From Bacilli bacterium (GTDB taxonomy: Bacteria; Bacillota; Bacilli; Tumebacillales; JAQBPP01): a DNA stretch of 27,984 nt. Both the position numbers and the translations under genes were made by a program. Under the pieces are notes generated by a model, which was not told the DNA's origin, searched no databases, and saw only the letters and a program-made list of their open reading frames with translations. The stretch is from the NCBI GenBank assembly GCA_028287455.1, contig JAQBPP010000020.1, positions 1-27,984 on the forward strand. Direction: 5' to 3'. Positions 14,021-21,060 of the stretch are shown in pieces (position 1 is the stretch's first letter; each line of letters opens with the position of its first letter).

Positions 14021-15625
14021 TTACCTGTTTTGATTCTCCAAAGCTGCCCTGATAAATTCGCGGAAAAGCGCCTGTGCCCGATTCGGACGTGAAATGAATT
14101 CAGGATGAAACTGGCATGCTACAAACCAGGGATGATCGTTCAATTCGACAATTTCCACCAGACGTCCGTCAGGAGATGTGCCGGAAATTACCAACCCAGC
14201 GCTCCGTAAATTTTCCCTGTACTGGTTATTAAACTCATACCGGTGACGATGCCGCTCATACACCAATTCCTTGCCATAAGCGTGAAATGACCTTGTTTCA
14301 GGCTCTAACGTACAAGGATAAAGACCCAGGCGCATCGTGCCGCCTTTGTCTTCGATTTCCTTCTGCTCAGGCAGCAAATCAATGACAGGATAAAGTGTTG
14401 AAGGATTAATTTCGGAGGAATTGGCATCTTTGTACCCCAGCACATGACGCGCATATTCGATCACCGCAATCTGCATGCCCAAACAAATGCCGAAAAAAGG
14501 GATCTTGTTCTCGCGTGCAAACTTGACAGTCTGAATTTTGCCTTCAATGCCGCGGTCGCCGAAACCGCCCGGCACCAAAATCCCGTCAGCGCCTTTAAGC
14601 AGTGATTCTACGTTATCAGCTGTAACATCTTCTGAATGAATCCAATCAATTTCAATATTTGCATCATTTTCGAATCCCGCATGAAAAAGTGCTTCCGCCA
14701 CAGAAATATAAGCATCACGCAGCGCAACATACTTTCCTACCAGCGCAATGCGAACCACCTGTTTTAAATGCTTGACCCGATGCGCAAGCTGAGTCCATTC
14801 TGTCATATCCGCTTCAGGTAAAGTTAAACCAAGATGGTTCACCACAAATTGATCCAACCCTTGTTCTTGAAACATCAACGGCAGATCATAGAGTGACTCC
14901 GCATCTCTGGACTCGATCACAGCCTCTATGTCAATATCGCAGAACAGCGCGATTTTTTTCTTCACATCCATCGGCAGGAAACGCTCCGTACGACACACAA
15001 TCATATTGGGAGAAATCCCAATGGAACGCAGTTCCTTAACAGAGTGCTGCGTCGGTTTCGTTTTAATCTCCCCTGCCTTGCCGAGATAAGGTACCAATGT
15101 CACATGGATATAAAATACATGCTCGCGGCCGACATCGCTTTTCATCTGACGAATGGCTTCTAAAAACGGAAGACTTTCGATATCCCCCACTGTTCCGCCA
15201 ATCTCCGTAATGACTACATCAGGTGAGTTATCCCTGCCTGTCCGATGGATTCTATCTATAATTTCATTTGTGATGTGTGGAATTACCTGTACAGTTCCTC
15301 CCAAATAATCCCCGCGGCGTTCCTTCTTTATCACACTGGAATAAACTTTTCCCGTTGTCACATTATTGTTTTTTGATAAATTGATATCAATAAATCGTTC
15401 GTAATGGCCCAGGTCCAAATCGGTTTCGGCGCCGTCATCAGTTACAAATACTTCACCATGCTGATAGGGACTCATTGTACCCGGATCAACATTTATATAA
15501 GGGTCAAACTTTTGAATGGTTACAGCCAAGCCTCGATTTTTCAGCAGTCGTCCTAAGGAAGCCGCCACTATTCCCTTGCCCAAACCAGAAACTACCCCGC
15601 CAGTAACAAAAATATAATTAGTCAT
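14021..15625 (-). CDS. pyrG: CTP synthase
   Basis: The enzyme converts UTP to CTP with glutamine as nitrogen donor. The 534-residue protein has the synthetase domain first (GGVVSGLGKGI P-loop at about 9-19, then QKFDPYINVDPG), and a class I glutamine amidotransferase domain from about residue 290 with the nucleophile in GICLGMQ (Cys 381) and the His/Glu pair in FHPEF (507/509). The ATG at 15625 follows GGGAGGG by about 9 bases. Upstream are a strong promoter, an initially transcribed GGGC and a terminator-like hairpin, the arrangement of the B. subtilis pyrG CTP-responsive attenuator. rpoE precedes it and spo0F follows, as in Bacillus. Confidence 0.98.
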   Translation of the reverse strand: MTNYIFVTGGVVSGLGKGIVAASLGRLLKNRGLAVTIQKFDPYINVDPGTMSPYQHGEVFVTDDGAETDLDLGHYERFIDINLSKNNNVTTGKVYSSVIKKERRGDYLGGTVQVIPHITNEIIDRIHRTGRDNSPDVVITEIGGTVGDIESLPFLEAIRQMKSDVGREHVFYIHVTLVPYLGKAGEIKTKPTQHSVKELRSIGISPNMIVCRTERFLPMDVKKKIALFCDIDIEAVIESRDAESLYDLPLMFQEQGLDQFVVNHLGLTLPEADMTEWTQLAHRVKHLKQVVRIALVGKYVALRDAYISVAEALFHAGFENDANIEIDWIHSEDVTADNVESLLKGADGILVPGGFGDRGIEGKIQTVKFARENKIPFFGICLGMQIAVIEYARHVLGYKDANSSEINPSTLYPVIDLLPEQKEIEDKGGTMRLGLYPCTLEPETRSFHAYGKELVYERHRHRYEFNNQYRENLRSAGLVISGTSPDGRLVEIVELNDHPWFVACQFHPEFISRPNRAQALFREFIRAALENQNR

Positions 15626-15661
15626 GATTTTGCGCCCTCCCTATTGTAAGTGTAACCACAC

Positions 15662-15741
15662 AAAAAAACCCGATGCAAAGTCAGGAAATCTCCTGCTTCA
15701 ATCGGGGGAATGGAAAGATGCAACTAGCATATTTATTGCCC
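15662..15741 (-). promoter_or_regulatory. pyrG leader: CTP-sensing attenuator
   Basis: The predicted transcript starts GGGC (G at 15741). It contains a C/U-rich stretch (about 15704-15718: CUUUCC, then CCCCC) that runs into the 5' arm of a hairpin, CCCGAT (15701-15706) with ATCGGG (15669-15674), with an inner CAGGA/TCCTG stem and seven Us after it (15662-15668). In B. subtilis pyrG, low CTP makes the polymerase add extra Gs at the GGGC start; the poly-G end then pairs with the C/U-rich arm and blocks the terminator. All needed parts are present here. Confidence 0.75.
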
Positions 15742-15748
15742 ATGTCTC

Positions 15749-15777
15749 ATCCTACAGAGTTACTATTGGTCTGTCAA
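15749..15777 (-). promoter_or_regulatory. Sigma-A promoter of pyrG
   Basis: Minus strand TTGACA (15772-15777, consensus), a 17-base spacer, and TAGGAT (15749-15754). The GGGC start point lies 7 bases beyond the -10. It begins just after the rpoE stop. Confidence 0.8.
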
Positions 15778-15791
15778 GCTTATCCAGATGA

Positions 15792-16418
15792 TCAGACGTG
15801 TCCATCCTTATCTTTCTCAAGATCTTCCTCATCATCATCTTCGTCATCGTCTTCTTCCTCGTCCGGATCGACTTCTTCCTCGTCCGCGAGCACTTCATCC
15901 AGGTCATCGTCACCCAGAAGCGCCTCTTCCTCTGTGTCATCTGTCAGCTCGAGGTCAGCAACAACTTCTTCCTCCGGCTCTTCATCATCGTCTTCATTAT
16001 TTTTGTCACGACCGAACAAATAAATTCCGTCTTCCTCTTCGACTTCCAGCGTTTCTTCTTCTTCTTCCTCTTCAAATACATCTTCTTCTTCTTCATCTTC
16101 CCAATCAATCTCTTTGCGCACAAATTTCTTGGCGCCGGTCGATTTCTCAGATGTTTTTTCAGTCGGATACCAGCGTTTTAATCCCCAAACGTTGTTGCCA
16201 ATGCATAAGAATCGGCCGTCCATGTTGATTTCTGTATACAAACGGGCAATAACTCCATTGACTTCCTCTGCTGACATCCCCCGCAAACGGGCGATCTCAT
16301 TCATGATATCTCGATAGTAATGAGGTTTATTCGTTGCCCTCAAAAGTTCTAAAGCTAAGTCAACCAGAGACATGTCTCTTATTTGTTCTTCCGAAAGACG
16401 CAAAGCGTTTTCTGCCAT
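15792..16418 (-). CDS. rpoE: RNA polymerase delta subunit
   Basis: The delta subunit of Firmicute RNA polymerase lowers non-specific binding and aids recycling and promoter selectivity. The N-terminal winged-helix-like (HARE-HTH) domain covers about residues 8-90 (MSLVDLALELL, DIMNEIARLRG, LYTEINMDGRF, NVWGLKRWYP). A long, almost purely acidic Asp/Glu tail fills the second half and ends DKDGHV. Length (208 aa) is somewhat above the 173 of B. subtilis because of the tail. The ATG at 16418 follows AGGAGG. A strong promoter lies upstream, so it is separate from the meaB operon. pyrG follows with its own promoter. The tail is polypurine in DNA and gives spurious poly-Ser frames on the other strand. 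Confidence 0.97.
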   Translation of the reverse strand: MAENALRLSEEQIRDMSLVDLALELLRATNKPHYYRDIMNEIARLRGMSAEEVNGVIARLYTEINMDGRFLCIGNNVWGLKRWYPTEKTSEKSTGAKKFVRKEIDWEDEEEEDVFEEEEEEETLEVEEEDGIYLFGRDKNNEDDDEEPEEEVVADLELTDDTEEEALLGDDDLDEVLADEEEVDPDEEEDDDEDDDEEDLEKDKDGHV

Positions 16419-16467
16419 GGCGAAAATTCCTCCTACTTCAGGGGGTATGTATGTTATCTAACAGTGT

Positions 16468-16497
16468 ATTATAACACGATGCCCGAATAAATTCCAA
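16468..16497 (-). promoter_or_regulatory. Sigma-A promoter of rpoE
   Basis: TTGGAA (16492-16497), an 18-base spacer and TGT-TATAAT (TATAAT at 16468-16473), an extended -10, 50 bases before the rpoE ATG. The -10 is flanked by GTGT and ACAC. Confidence 0.75.
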
Positions 16498-16514
16498 GTT
16501 AAACTAGCTTTGAT

Positions 16515-17465
16515 TCAACTAAGCATGAAATGCCGCCATTTCCGGAGTGCATCCTGTGCTGCCGCATAAGGGGAACCACTGCCAGATTGCAAACTGGCAA
16601 GCAGGGACTGTCCCTCTGCAGTTCCGGAAAGAAAGGGTCCCAGCCATCCTTTCAGCTGTTCAACAGCGATCGCCATAACTTCACAAGAGGTTCGACTTTG
16701 ACGTCTGTCAGTCAGCCTCCCGCTCGTCTGCAGGAAAACACGATGCGCTTCCACTTCAGTCCAGGCAGCTTCGACTGTGGAAGAATCTGCAACTGTGGTT
16801 TTAACCACTTTTGGGCGGTACTCGAAATCGTGTATCAAATCGAGTAAGGTGTTCACCTCATGCACCGTTTTATCGCTGCCTGGCAGATCCGCTTTGTTAA
16901 TGATAAAGAGGTCTGCAATTTCCATCACACCTGCTTTAAGCGCTTGAATTTGATCGCCTGCGCCCGGATTCAAAACGAGTGCAATCGTATCGGCAATCGT
17001 CATTATGTCAATTTCGGATTGACCTACGCCAACCGTTTCTACAAAAATATATTCACATCCGTAGACGTCAAGTACATGAACTATCTCTCGCGTGGCCCTG
17101 GCCACTCCCCCAAGCGCACCCCGCGTGCTCATCGACCTGATGAACACCTGTGGATCTGTGGCATGATGATTCAGGCGCAGTCGGTCTCCCAGCAGTGCAC
17201 CCCCAGTAAAAGGGGAGGAAGGATCAACGGCTACGACTCCCACTCGCTTCCCCTGAGCCCGAAGCACAGACACAAACGCATCGGTTAAAGACGATTTGCC
17301 TGAACCTGGGCTGCCCGTGATGCCGATTACATAAGCGGTACCCGTCAACGGAAACAAGTCAGACAGAATTCTCCTGCCCTCTTCCGTCCCGTTTTCGATC
17401 CAGGTCATCGCGCGCGCCGCAGCGCGTTTGTCACCATTTGTAATTTTCACAGCTGCTGGATGCAA
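16515..17465 (-). CDS. meaB: MeaB-type GTPase (methylmalonyl-CoA mutase chaperone family)
   Basis: This is a G3E-family GTPase of about 316 residues. The P-loop GSPGSGKSS is at about 51-59, followed by VVAVDPSSPFTGGALLGDR (switch region), ETVGVGQSEIDI (G3-like region) and NKADLPGS (base specificity), then a helical C-terminal tail used for dimerisation. MeaB/ArgK proteins load and protect the cobalamin of methylmalonyl-CoA or related acyl-CoA mutases. No mutase gene is in the window, so the client (methylmalonyl-, isobutyryl- or ethylmalonyl-type) is unknown. The start is TTG at 17465 after GAGAGG; the frame is open further upstream but offers no ATG, GTG or TTG before the crotonase stop. It follows the crotonase gene by 31 bases, in the same operon. 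Confidence 0.93.
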   Translation of the reverse strand: MHPAAVKITNGDKRAAARAMTWIENGTEEGRRILSDLFPLTGTAYVIGITGSPGSGKSSLTDAFVSVLRAQGKRVGVVAVDPSSPFTGGALLGDRLRLNHHATDPQVFIRSMSTRGALGGVARATREIVHVLDVYGCEYIFVETVGVGQSEIDIMTIADTIALVLNPGAGDQIQALKAGVMEIADLFIINKADLPGSDKTVHEVNTLLDLIHDFEYRPKVVKTTVADSSTVEAAWTEVEAHRVFLQTSGRLTDRRQSRTSCEVMAIAVEQLKGWLGPFLSGTAEGQSLLASLQSGSGSPYAAAQDALRKWRHFMLS

Positions 17466-17496
17466 TGCCTCATGCCTCTCTTCTGCAAGGTCAGGT

Positions 17497-18279
17497 TCAA
17501 TTGAAATTGGGCTTCCGTTTTTCTAAAAACGCGGTCATTCCCTCGCGTTGATCAGGCGAGCCGAATGAAAGACTAAACAATTCGGTTTCATAAAGCAGTG
17601 CCCGGTCCAGATCCATCGATATGCCTTCATCGACTGCCTGTTTGCACAAAGCAATTGAATAAGCGCTCTTGGCACTGATCTGTTTGGCGATCCGCCTGGC
17701 TGTCGGCATTAACTCTGCAGGCTCTGTCACGCGATTGACCAGACCGATTGCAAAGGCGCGCTGGGCATCGATGCGATCGCCGGTAAACAGCAACTCTTTT
17801 GCAGCGCCTATTCCTACAAGCCGAGTTAATCGCTGCGTGCCGCCGAAGCCAGGGATAATGCCAAGGTTCACTTCCGGCTGCCCAAATTGAGCGGTATCCG
17901 CCGCAATGCGAATATCGCAGCACAACGCGAGTTCACAGCCTCCTCCAAGCGCATATCCCTGGACGGCGGCAATCGATGGCTTTGGCAGCCGCTGCAGCTT
18001 CGTAAAGGTGCGCGACCCCTTTTGCGCAAACGTTCTGGCCTGCAGCACATCCATCTTCTGCATCTGTGCAATATCTGCTCCCGCCACAAATGCGCGTTCA
18101 CCTGAACCAGTCAGGATCAACACGTGAATTGACGTATTTTGTGCGGCATCATCCAGAATTCGGTCTAATTCATCGATGACCTGAACGTTTAACGCATTAA
18201 GCACTTGGGGTCGATTCACTGCAATTGTTAATACCCCATCTTCCAGGGTGTACAACCAATGCTCCAATTCAGTCGACAT
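17497..18279 (-). CDS. Enoyl-CoA hydratase (crotonase family)
   Basis: The 260-residue protein shows the crotonase fold motifs: NRPQVLNALN, the oxyanion-hole segment AFVAGADI (about 63-70), the LGGGCELALCCD stretch with the first catalytic Glu (116), and QPEVNLGIIPGFGGTQRL with the second (136). Both glutamates needed for hydration are present, so a 2-enoyl-CoA hydratase, probably short-chain, is more likely than an isomerase. The ATG at 18279 follows AGGAGGAGC. Only 20 bases separate it from fadF, and meaB follows by 31 bases, so fadF, this gene and meaB form one operon for acyl-CoA breakdown. In B. subtilis the place after fadF is held by acyl-CoA dehydrogenase acdA instead. Confidence 0.93.
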   Translation of the reverse strand: MSTELEHWLYTLEDGVLTIAVNRPQVLNALNVQVIDELDRILDDAAQNTSIHVLILTGSGERAFVAGADIAQMQKMDVLQARTFAQKGSRTFTKLQRLPKPSIAAVQGYALGGGCELALCCDIRIAADTAQFGQPEVNLGIIPGFGGTQRLTRLVGIGAAKELLFTGDRIDAQRAFAIGLVNRVTEPAELMPTARRIAKQISAKSAYSIALCKQAVDEGISMDLDRALLYETELFSLSFGSPDQREGMTAFLEKRKPNFN

Positions 18280-18299
18280 ACGTTTGGTGCTCCTCCTGT

Positions 18300-20282
18300 C
18301 TAGCTGACCGATTGTGCCAACAATTCCACTACATCAAAAGTGGGCATCGTATCTTCCACGCCCTTCTGCTTGGTGCCGTCGATCATCATCGTCATGCAGA
18401 ACGGGCAGGCGGTGCCGATCGCCTGACACCCTGTGTCCATGGCCTGCTCCACCCGGAACACATTGATGCGCTTGTCGCCAGTTTCTTCTTTCCACATCGA
18501 ACCGCCGCCTGCGCCGCAGCACATTCCGCGCTCCCGATTGCGCTCCATCTCTACCACTCTGAGACCGGGAATTTGCGACAAGATGTAGCGCGGCGCAGAG
18601 AATATCCCGTTGTAGCGGCCTAAGTAACAGGAATCGTGATAGGTCATTGTAATGTCTACCTTCCTGGTTGGCTTAAGCTGCCCAGTCTCCACCAACTGTG
18701 CCAGCAATTCTGTCGCGTGATACACTTCCGCCTCGAAGCCGAACTGAGAATATTCATTTTTAATCGTATTATAGGCATGTGGATCGGTTGTCACAATTTT
18801 TTTGATGCCATAACGGTGAAATTGCTCAATATTCGACTTGGCCAGCTCCTGGAACAGCAATTCATTGCCCAGTCTGCGTGCGGCGTCCCCATCGCTTTCC
18901 TCCAGTGTTCCGAGGATTGCGAAGCTGATGCCCGCCTCATTCAACAATTTTACAAACGCCTGGGCGATTTTTTGATTGCGTGGATCGAAGGAAACGGCGG
19001 ATCCCACGTAATACAGGTATTCGACGTCACCATCCGCCTGTTCCATTGTGCGCACTGGCAATTCTTTGGCCCAGTCCGCCCGCTCTGAGCGGCTTTGCCC
19101 CCATTCATTGGAGTGACGCTCCAAATTGTTGAACGCGCGTTTCATTTCACTGGACGATTTCCCGTCTGTCATGACAAGATAACGGCGCAGATCAACGATC
19201 TTGTCAACGTGCTCATTAAACACCGGACAAGCTTCCTCGCAGGCGCGGCACGTGGTGCACGCCCAAATTTCTTCTTCCGAATAAACGTCTCCAATCAGCG
19301 CCGGCAGCTCTTGCCTTTTGCCTTCCACCTGTGCTCCTGCTGACCCGATCATGATCGGACCTGCAACGTCTGTTAAATGATCACGCATTTTTAAAATTAA
19401 ATGTTTCGGAGATAACGGCTTGCCAGTTAAAGTAGCAGGACAGGAAACGTGGCAGCGGCCGCATTCCGTACAGGCATATCCATCGAGCAGCTGCTTCCAG
19501 GTAAATTGATCCATCCGGCCCACGCCGAATTCCTCAATCGACTCATCTTCCAAGTCGAGGCTGCGCAATTGCCCGTATGGACGCAGAGAACGATAGTAAG
19601 TGTTAAAAGGGGCTGCCAGCATATGCAAATGTTTCGAGCGTGGAATGAAAACTAAAAATCCTAGCAGAATTGCCAGATGCAGCCAAATGAACAGCTCCCG
19701 CAGAGCAGCTGCTATACGCCAATCAACCGAAAGAAGGCTGGCAATTCCGGAAGCCATAGGTGCTGACAGGCCGGCTGCCGCATCCCCTAACGCAATATCC
19801 AGCGACTGGGCAGCCGTATCAGTCAGGATTAATCCGGCAAGCAACGCTAAAATCACATAGGCATCAGAACTCTGATCGAGTCGCATTGGTCTGAAAAAAT
19901 ACCGTCTGGCCCAGGCGATTGCAACTGCCAACAGTACAAGCAGCGAAAACAGCTCGTGCAGATAGCGAAACCAACCGGAATCCCCGATCCACAGCAGGTG
20001 CCTGCCAAAAATATGAAAGCCGATAAAATCAAGTGTACCAACGGATAGAACGATGAATCCCCAAAAAATCAGAAAATGTCCGATCCCTGCGGGTTCCGCC
20101 AGCACCTTGGCCTGACCCAGCACATACTTGAAAAAGATGCCCAAGCGCCTCTTGCGCTGACCTGTGCGATCCTCCGGCTGGGCAGCGCGCAAAAAGCGTA
20201 ATTTTGCATAAAAAGCCTGCCAGAACAACCATCCAGCATAACCTGACGCCGCTAAGAAAATCGCAATTCGCAATCCATACAT
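18300..20282 (-). CDS. fadF: FadF-type iron-sulphur reductase with degenerate first CCG domain
   Basis: This membrane iron-sulphur protein is thought to pass electrons from acyl-CoA dehydrogenase (via ETF) to the quinone pool. Residues 1-240 hold about six membrane helices (NarI-like). Two 4Fe-4S motifs follow, CTECGRCHVSC (Cys 271-281) and CTTCRACEEAC (342-352), then two CCG-type halves. The second half is complete: a Cys in HDSCYLG, the CCGAGGGSMW motif (588-589) and CPFC. The first half has Ser, Ser, Asp and Ala where related proteins have cysteine (YYVGSAVS, EESDGD, TTDPHAYNT), so it probably binds no cluster. The start is ATG at 20282, with AAGAGGG 6 bases upstream; the frame extends to 20345 inside yjjX without a ribosome site. 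The result is 660 aa, near the family size. The fadF-rpoE-pyrG neighbourhood matches B. subtilis. Confidence 0.93.
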   Translation of the reverse strand: MYGLRIAIFLAASGYAGWLFWQAFYAKLRFLRAAQPEDRTGQRKRRLGIFFKYVLGQAKVLAEPAGIGHFLIFWGFIVLSVGTLDFIGFHIFGRHLLWIGDSGWFRYLHELFSLLVLLAVAIAWARRYFFRPMRLDQSSDAYVILALLAGLILTDTAAQSLDIALGDAAAGLSAPMASGIASLLSVDWRIAAALRELFIWLHLAILLGFLVFIPRSKHLHMLAAPFNTYYRSLRPYGQLRSLDLEDESIEEFGVGRMDQFTWKQLLDGYACTECGRCHVSCPATLTGKPLSPKHLILKMRDHLTDVAGPIMIGSAGAQVEGKRQELPALIGDVYSEEEIWACTTCRACEEACPVFNEHVDKIVDLRRYLVMTDGKSSSEMKRAFNNLERHSNEWGQSRSERADWAKELPVRTMEQADGDVEYLYYVGSAVSFDPRNQKIAQAFVKLLNEAGISFAILGTLEESDGDAARRLGNELLFQELAKSNIEQFHRYGIKKIVTTDPHAYNTIKNEYSQFGFEAEVYHATELLAQLVETGQLKPTRKVDITMTYHDSCYLGRYNGIFSAPRYILSQIPGLRVVEMERNRERGMCCGAGGGSMWKEETGDKRINVFRVEQAMDTGCQAIGTACPFCMTMMIDGTKQKGVEDTMPTFDVVELLAQSVS

Positions 20283-20316
20283 CGCGTTCCCTCTTTTCTC
20301 TGGTCGAGATAGGGCG

Positions 20317-20874
20317 CTATTTGGTTGCTGCGAGCAGATCACCATATAGTTCTGAGTTTAAAAAGGGGATTAGCACCCTTACTACGCCTTGCTTCCACGA
20401 GTCCTCCCGCGAAATTATGCCCTTCGACAAATACCCGATGGCGCCCAATTTCCGCTTGGAATCTTTGTCACCTGTAATTTCATCCATTAATGGGCCGAGT
20501 TCTTCGCCCGCGAGCAATTTCTGTGTGATAAAACTGGGCAGGGCGACCGTAAACTCCCGCGTGGACCATGACTGCCCGTCGCTGTTAACCACCGCAACGC
20601 AGCCTCCCAGCCAGCCCACCCCGATCTCGTCAATATCGACGCCGCCTTCCAGGCCAAACGCCCAGTCAGCCCCTGTCTGCCGCAGCGCGGCTTCTGCCCG
20701 GTTGTGTGCCCCGCGCTTCGTTTCGTCCGCAGACATGGGCTGTTCTGATATTCCGCTTGGCACTTCGATGGCAACGATAGTTACCCCGTCGAAGATTTGC
20801 TCTACTACCCACTTGACTGCGTTCACTTTGGTAGGGTTGGTGGAGCCCACCGCCACCTGAAGGATTTGTTTCAT
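20317..20874 (-). CDS. yjjX: Inosine/xanthosine triphosphatase, YjjX (DUF84) family
   Basis: The product (185 aa) opens with VAVGSTNPTKVNAVKW, has SEQPMSADETKRGAHNRAE and FGLEGGVDIDEIGVGW, and ends with a KRKLGAIGYLSKG region. These are the hallmarks of the DUF84/YjjX NTPase family, which removes non-canonical purine nucleotides (ITP, XTP) from the pool; the fold is related to Maf/ITPase proteins. The ATG at 20874 follows GGAGGGG by about 7 bases. The stop lies 34 bases before the fadF start, so the two may share a message, but the functional link is unclear. The gene is divergent from the chemoreceptor gene, with 186 bases between them. Confidence 0.93.
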   Translation of the reverse strand: MKQILQVAVGSTNPTKVNAVKWVVEQIFDGVTIVAIEVPSGISEQPMSADETKRGAHNRAEAALRQTGADWAFGLEGGVDIDEIGVGWLGGCVAVVNSDGQSWSTREFTVALPSFITQKLLAGEELGPLMDEITGDKDSKRKLGAIGYLSKGIISREDSWKQGVVRVLIPFLNSELYGDLLAATK

Positions 20875-21060
20875 CCGTATCCCCTCCTTGCTTGATACCG
20901 ACTTACTTCGTCAAAGGCGCTTCTAAACCTTTTATTAATTTTGTGTGAAGGAAATTGACGATTTTTGTCGAAATGGGTTGGCAACAATTGTCAGAAGGCA
21001 GGCGCCTTACCCTGCTGCACATCGTACTTATCTTTCATATACTTGGACGGAGTTGATCAT

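Noticed and set aside
15673..16228. Serine-rich, Arg/Leu-rich and Phe/Ile-rich + strand frames opposite rpoE
   Set aside because: They are the complement of the GAN-rich acidic tail of the delta subunit in other frames; low-complexity shadows.
20283..20345. Longer FadF start overlapping yjjX
   Set aside because: The ATG at 20282 has an AAGAGGG ribosome site and begins at the first membrane helix; the extra 21 residues have no support.
20875..21060. Sigma-D motility promoter for the chemoreceptor in the yjjX divergent gap
   Set aside because: There is a TAAA but no GCCGATAA partner at the right distance; I see only a small AAGGC/GCCTT hairpin and no clear promoter.
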